Assembly: GCA_033557465.1 (NCBI GenBank)
Contig: CM066037.1
Coordinates: forward strand, 513,290,686 to 513,354,685
DNA from: Ichthyophis bannanicus
Taxonomy: Eukaryota > Chordata > Amphibia > Gymnophiona > Ichthyophiidae
DNA length: 64,000 nucleotides
Reading direction: 5' to 3'
Shown: positions 58,481 to 64,000 of the stretch, one piece after another
How positions within the stretch are numbered: the first letter of the stretch is position 1
Layout of the letters: each line of letters opens with the position of its first letter
Program-made: the position numbers and the translations under genes
The notes under the pieces: generated by a model
Seen by the model: only the letters and a program-made list of their open reading frames with translations
Databases searched by the model: none
What the model was told of the DNA's origin: nothing

Positions 58481-58699
58481 GAGTGAAGGAATAGCCTACT
58501 GGTTAGAGCACTGGCTTGGTTAACAAGAACCCAGGGTTTCATTCCCACTGGCACTCCTTGTGACGTTGGGCAAGTCACTTAACCCTCCATTGCTTTGGAA
58601 GAAAAAGCCTGGCAATCTACTTCTCGTCACCCTGCCAAGAAAACCTTGGGGACTGGGTCACCAGTAGTCAGCACTAACTTGTTGGCACTTAAAAAAACG
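58481..58699 (+). mobile_element. tRNA-derived SINE with RTE-type tail
   Basis: The head has ATAGCCTACTGGTTAGAGCA and a mutated B box (GGGTTTCATTCCC). The middle is GGGCAAGTCACTTAACCCTCC. The tail, CTGGGTCACCAGTAGTCAGC and then TTGGCACTTAAAAAAACG, resembles the end of the RTE LINE at 23,755-23,796. Head and middle match the SINE at 32,761, but the tail differs. Confidence 0.8.
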
Positions 58700-59100
58700 A
58701 GGCTAGAGGAAGTGCTCGACGTTGGGCCTTATTCCTGCTAATTTGGGAACCATATATTCAGATATTGAGGCCTCGTGTCCGAAATGAAGTGCTTCAATTG
58801 GGATGAGAAGGTCGTAGGATATTAATAATATAATTAATATGCATGTTCACTATGGGGGGTTGGTTGCTGAAGGGGGAGGCTGTGGGGTGGGAGGGAGGTT
58901 GGTGGGGAAAGGGGGGAGAGGGGAATATTGTAAATTCTTTTTTCTTGCTGTATTTGTATGATTGATTTGCTGAGGAATCCAGGTCTGGGAGATCAGTAGA
59001 AATGCCATTTTTTGATGTATTTGTTGTTATTTTTTAAATATTGTTTTGCATGTTCTGTATTATTTGGTTTTCAATAAATAGAGTTTACAAAAAAAAAAAA
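58700..59100 (+). mobile_element. L1 LINE 3' end
   Basis: G-rich polypurine tract at 58,854-58,922, then AATAAA at 59,073-59,078 and a poly(A) run to 59,100. The layout matches the 3' UTR of the L1 at 48,736-49,015. The 5' boundary next to the SINE is approximate. Confidence 0.7.
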
Positions 59101-61050
59101 CAACAAAAACGAACAAAACTTGTACACCACGGTGAAGTTTAATTTGCTGGTTTGCCCTGTTTGAGACAATGGGATCATAGAAGGCTGTGCTTAGTTCATT
59201 GCCTGTCAACTGAATCAAGATGGCCATTAGGACATGTGCAAATATTGGGCTGATATAATGAGAATGACATACTATCATGGGAAAGGAGTAAAAGGGGTAG
59301 TGGTGGTGGAATGAAGATTAAGAAATGCCTTTACAGTACTTTTCTGAGGGGGGAATGAGAGAGCCATCTAAAAGATATAAGAAATCTTTTGTAAAATCAT
59401 CAGATTCCAGTATCTGATTAAGACAGCCAGAACAATTTATTAAATACAAGCTGTGATTACTAAGGAAAAGCATGATTACAATCTTGATTTTATTCATTTT
59501 TTAGAAATGTATGTTAATATTTCCACATAATTCAGATTCTAAGTCAGAATGATTATCAAACAAAAGAAGCTTTGCTAAGACAATACGGTATATGTAGCAA
59601 GCATAGGAGCTGTCCAAGAGGATCTCATTAGAAGGAGAATAAACTATACAAAGACAATGACAATATCTTGAAAGCCACTACCCAGCAGTGTTGCCAGTAA
59701 TGTAAGTAGTGCACTGAGTTGTGAAAAACCTTAGCTTGTTGGAGAAACTGTTCCCATTCAACTCATCACAGGAACATACCTTAAAAAAGCTCACCTTTAT
59801 GGCCCTTTGGGTTTATCTGCCTATCATGATAACCAATGGACTATGAAAGCCATTTAAATGCATGGGTCAGGGTTGCCCAGTAAACACAGTTCTTGGAAGA
59901 ATAAAGACCGAGGGTGGAACTTTAACTTATCTCTTGCAAACCAAAAGCATCAGGCAGTTAAAAGCCTCTTGGAAAGAGCCCAGGGACTGATTTCTCATAA
60001 ACGCTTTTGTGTCCAAAGTGCATAAGAAACGTCTTGTACCAGAGCACTGCACTTTGACGGAGGTGACCTCATGTGCAGCCCTGTTAAAATGCTTTTCCTG
60101 TATGGAGACAGCACTACCAATCATACAACACACACCCACAGGCGGGCAGCTGAGTTTTAACTTTAAAAGGTCATTCCATTCAATATAGCAGTGTAAGACA
60201 AAATGATTGACAGAGGAGAAAATCATCCTCCCAGCACAAAGCTCAGAGTGCAGAAGCATTGGGAAAAACACAAAATCACAGTTTTGGTCTGAGATTAAAA
60301 AAATCCTCTTCCTTTTCTTTCTAGAAATCAGTGTGAGATGCTAATGAGAGCTACTGAAACAAGTCCCGCTATGCCCCCAAAGCTTATTATCTGAGGGTGA
60401 GAAAAGGGAGCACAGCTCCAGGAACTGCGAAAGCTGAGGAGGGTCCAGTGCAAGTCAGAACCCAGCGGTCGCAGTGTTGGACTTCCTGGGGAAATGCTGA
60501 CTTGCAGTTCTATCTTTAAGTTGGAAAGAACAGCTTGGAATGTGGACTAGAAAAGGTACTTTCCTGTCTGAAAAAAACAAGGAGCTCCTCTGCAATGCTG
60601 AATAGTTTGGAATTTCCTCCAGCTTTCACATGGCTTTCTTTGGTTAGCTACCCATAAATTAAAACTAAATCCAAAAAAATGCATAGCTGTCTGGTTCAGT
60701 TATAAAATTCAACCATTAGAGTGATAAGCCCTGTAATGTGGCCAGCTTGTTCCTTTGAAGAACTAAGTAAGATTGTTAAGAACTATTTTTGATTCTCAAC
60801 TGTGTCGTAAAGATCATTTATTCAGGATTCACTTGCTACCCCTGAACACCTCAAGCCTCTCTGATTCAATTAGCATGCACTGGGCTCAGCGACACACAAT
60901 TCTGGCACTAGCATGAACTTAAAAAGTCATATTTTGAAATAGAGATCACACAGATTTGAGTGGCTTGCATGCAGACTTAGGTGCCATATTCTACTGCTAA
61001 AGTGTGTTACCTGCAACAAAATCTTAGATCAGCAGTTTTTAATCCTGCCT
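59101..61050 (-). other. syt1: syt1 intron, unassigned DNA
   Basis: AT-rich, no diagnostic TE protein or tail seen. The 114-codon minus frame at 59,927-60,271 has no motif and no splice support. Confidence 0.35.
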
Positions 61051-61600
61051 GGGAGATGCACCTGGGTGCTTTTTAATGAAAGCCCACTAAGTGGTTAATG
61101 CACATTTAGTGGGCAGTTATAGCCCATGGTAATGTTACGGCGCAGGCATGACAGTGACCGACCACTTAAACATGCGTTAATTGTCCATTGTGCAAAGGAG
61201 TGGGGAATGGGAACGATATGAGCGGCGTGTGGGTATGGGGGGCACATTGTAGTTGGCATGGGGCTGCATGTCACGCACTGTCAATGTGGTAATTAGTGCT
61301 ATCTCTATGAGGGGGCATTGGACACATTTCCATTAGGCACAGAGGACATGCCTCCCAAGCCTCCAACAATTACCATGGTGGCTTTGCACTTAACACGTGT
61401 TAGTTTTTGCACCTATATGCACATTAAGTGCAAAATCCTATCTGGCTTTAGTAAAGGAGGCCCCAATTTGGTTTTTAAGTTATCTGTAATACATATGCAT
61501 TATATAGATTTGCATAAACTTCAGCATATGCAAAGCTATCTCATGCATATCCATTGTGATTATCGTGAAAGCCAGACCTGTAAGGCAAACGAAACCAAGC
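61051..61600. mobile_element. MITE-like DNA with an embedded hAT-MITE fragment
   Basis: GAAAGCCCACTAAGTGGTTAATG (61,080) and CTTTAGTAAAGGAGGCCCC (61,446-61,464) look like the two ends of a Harbinger-type element. At 61,490-61,590, TATGCATTATATAGATTTGC...CATATCCATTGTGATTATCG is a fragment of the same palindromic family as 56,020. Confidence 0.45.
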
Positions 61601-61956
61601 AGGAAAGTAAACCATATTGGAACTTTTGCAGGTAGAGAGAATTTATTAACATTCTGTTCATAATTGTTTGAAAGGCTTTGTAGAACTCTCAGAATAACCA
61701 GAAAGAAAACCCCCTGATTTACCAATGATTAGAACAAGACATTGGCCAATTACCAGAGGAAAGAACAATAGATCTGCCTCTTATCAGAATATAAATAGTA
61801 GCGGAGCTGCAGGGACAGAACAAGTACTGGTATGATGGATGAGTAATGCTGCAGATATAAAAGATCTCATAAAGAACGAATAAATAAAAATCGGCAAGAA
61901 AATGGCTTTTTTTTTGTTTTACTTGCAGGCAATTTGTATTTTTGTTTCTTCTAGAT

Positions 61957-62149
61957 CAGGGGTTCTCAACCCAGTCTTTGAGACACACCTAGCCAGTTAT
62001 GGTTTCAGGATAACCGCAATGAATATGCATGAGAGAGACCTGCATACAATGGAAGCAGCGCATGCAGACCCCTCTATGCAGATTCATTGTGGTTATCCTG
62101 ACAAGCTGACTGGCTTGGTATGTCCTCGGGACTGTGTTGAGAACCCTTG
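61957..62149. mobile_element. hAT-type MITE, 193 bp, older copy
   Basis: Starts CAGGGGTTCTCAACCC and ends GTTGAGAACCCTTG. The interior ATGAATATGCATGAGAGAG and its complement form a hairpin. The flanks TTCTAGAT (61,949-61,956) and TGCTAGAC (62,150-62,157) agree at 6 of 8 bases. It is the same family as 56,020 but with a more decayed duplication. Confidence 0.8.
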
Positions 62150-62157
62150 TGCTAGAC

Positions 62158-63886
62158 TAATACAAAGGACACTGCAAATATAAAAGAGTTTCTGAAAAAT
62201 AGTGCCAGAGTTAACTGGATCATAAGGTATAGCAACATCTAAACAATAAAACAAAGAGTGGACCAGGTCATGGTACACACAAGTTGCCTAGATGGTTAAT
62301 GCACCTATATTATAAAAAAAACAGTGCTTCCAAGTCATCCAGTTCTAGGAGGAAGATCTTTGGGTCAGTCCTGATTTTGAACTTGCATCCCAAAGCAGTG
62401 TGGTATTGTAGCACCTGATTCTATTCCTTGAAACCAGTGCTGCAGGTCCCATGATGCAACGGGATGTGAAGTTTAGAAATCCAGAACTGGCTCAAAATGT
62501 CCCTCTTGGATCGGGGTAACTTGGCAGCTTGTAAAAGCAACACATGTCTCTATGAGCCTTTATAAAATCATTACACTGGAAGGTAAATGCAGACATTTCC
62601 TTGTACTCTGGGCAGGTGCACACATCCCGCCTGTTTGTGTGGGTATATGAATATTTTAATTGATTTTCTTATGTAAACTGATGCTATTTTATTGAATTTA
62701 TGTCTGCTATTATTCTATTTTGGGTTAAACAGAACATAAGTGGCAGAATAAATTTAAATTAAATTTAGAACCTACAAGTGTATCTTGCAGCTGCAACCTC
62801 ATCTCCTGCCCCCCTAATTTCTACCTCTCCCCTCCCCCGGGATTAACTACATGCGTATCACATAAAATGCACATTTTAGGTTGGTAGCATGTACTTTTAT
62901 TCATTGTATCCCCAGGGCAATTTTATAAGCATCCATTTCTGCACGTAAAACACTGTTTTCACAGGCAAAAAAGGCTTACAAAATTAACTGCTAAATGGAT
63001 TGAAATGTTCAAGAAGGAGCCATATAACTGAGGTCCCAATGTGGCAAATGTGTATCTGTCTGTTCAAAGCCCTTTATCCTCTCAACCATATATTCTTTGG
63101 GAAAAAAAAGTAAAGGGGTAGGAGTCAAAATTAAAAATATATATATTTCACGTTAGTTGCATTGTCTTGGCTGTACTGGGTCAGTTTGTGTACATTTGCT
63201 TTGGTGGAGAGCCTCAGCTTTCTGGGGTCCTGTGTTTGCTATCTCCCAGCTTCTGTAGAGCCCTTTCCCCATCTCATGATGAGTCATGCTTTGAGAAGGA
63301 CATGCTTTTAGTAGATAAGACCCAGATCTTTATGGCCTTGTGCACGCTCGGAGGATTACAATGGATTTAGCTGACACATTTTCAGTAATAGGACGAGGCG
63401 AGTTACATCCGGTAGGTATTTCCATGTTCTGTAGAAGAGTTTCATAACAACATGGCATCAAATAGCCAACTTGATTTCTCTGCTTTCTGAAGTCTATACT
63501 GAGAGGGGTATTGGATGGACAAGAAAAGGCAACAATAAACAAGATGCTGATGAACTCAGGCTTGCTTGAGATGGATACAGAGCGCAGTGGTAAGGGGCAA
63601 GGTTGGGGATGCATGGACCATGTCGGCTCTCATTAGAAGGGGAAGACTACGAGGCTCTTATCTGATAAGAACTACCATATTACTATGCAAAAAGGTTTGA
63701 ATGCGGCCCATGTTGGACCAGAAACTTATTGGTTGCATTCATCATGCTCTGTGTCCTTGCCACAAGTCAGTGACTGAGAAGTGCAGCAGAATGAACAAAT
63801 TCATAGCAATCTGACAGGAGCTGTGGCGTGAAGGCTTCTGCTATAGCCTCCTGAACCAGCCTGAGATCAACATGCTATTTCACATA
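62158..63886 (-). other. syt1: syt1 intron, unassigned DNA
   Basis: AT-rich with a short AT repeat near 63,136-63,147. No exon, TE protein or tail recognised. Confidence 0.35.
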
Positions 63887-64000
63887 GATGAATGGTCTAG
63901 TGGTTAGGGCAACAGCTTGGGACCAGGGTTCAAGTCCCTCTGACACTCTTTGTTACTTTGGGCAAGTCACTTAACCCTCTATTGCCTCAGGTATAAACTT
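63887..64000 (+). mobile_element. tRNA-derived SINE, cut by the window edge
   Basis: GAATGGTCTAGTGGTTAGGGC and GGTTCAAGTCC (B box) followed by GGGCAAGTCACTTAACCCTC match the heads of the SINEs at 32,761 and 58,481. The tail type lies beyond the window. Confidence 0.8.

Noticed and set aside
59927..60271. 114-codon minus ORF in the syt1 intron, same strand as syt1
   Set aside because: No synaptotagmin similarity, no flanking splice sites in a suitable phase, no conserved motif.

Overview
This is a vertebrate nuclear window with no operons and no bacterial features. Two splice-bounded exons near the middle, on the minus strand, encode the end of the C2B domain of synaptotagmin-1 (syt1). Almost everything else is transposable-element (TE) debris of unusual diversity: CR1, L2, L1 and RTE LINEs, a Penelope-like element, a DIRS-type element, a Ty3/gypsy integrase remnant, two solo-LTR-like insertions, tRNA-derived SINEs, hAT and Harbinger-like MITEs and foldback elements. 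DIRS and Penelope elements together with abundant CR1, L2 and L1 argue against a mammal or bird. A large-genome amphibian, most likely a caecilian, is my best guess. That is inference, not proof.

Layout. 1-3.5 kb: GA-rich DNA carrying an L2 tail and a CR1 tail. 3.6-6.8 kb: decayed DIRS element (plus strand). 7.0-8.2 kb: CR1 (minus). 10.1-11.6 kb: L2 (minus). 12.06-18.5 kb: long CR1 (minus) with esterase-type ORF1, endonuclease and RT, split near its 3' end by a 1.53 kb solo-LTR-like insertion that carries a 282-residue ORF. 19.4-19.9 kb: GC-rich MITE. 21.9-23.8 kb: foldback element with hammerhead-ribozyme-like cores, then two RTE copies in a row. 26.5-27.5 kb: gypsy integrase remnant split by a palindromic MITE. 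28.2-29.8 kb: CR1 tail and Penelope RT. 30.4-35.7 kb: plus-strand CR1 pieces interrupted by an L2 tail, a SINE, a hammerhead-like palindrome and a 641 bp foldback insertion. 37.4 kb: MITE-like DNA.

About 37.93-41.22 kb is the syt1 3' UTR plus last coding exon. The intron at 41.2-56.9 kb is packed with TEs: L2, foldback MITEs, CR1, L2, then an L1 (minus) whose ORF2 is split by a solo LTR and by a complete ORF1-only L1, then an L2 tail split by a hAT MITE. The penultimate syt1 exon is at 56,900-57,033. From there to 64 kb is further syt1 intron with SINEs, an L1 3' end and MITEs.

The only likely functional host gene is syt1, the calcium sensor for synaptic vesicle fusion. The TE copies are broken by stops and frameshifts. 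Their nesting, with target-site duplications (TSDs) still readable at several junctions, gives a relative chronology of insertions. The most interesting signals are the hammerhead-like cores in two unrelated inverted repeats, the ORF1-only L1, the LTR-borne ORF, and SINEs that share one tRNA-like head but carry different LINE tails.
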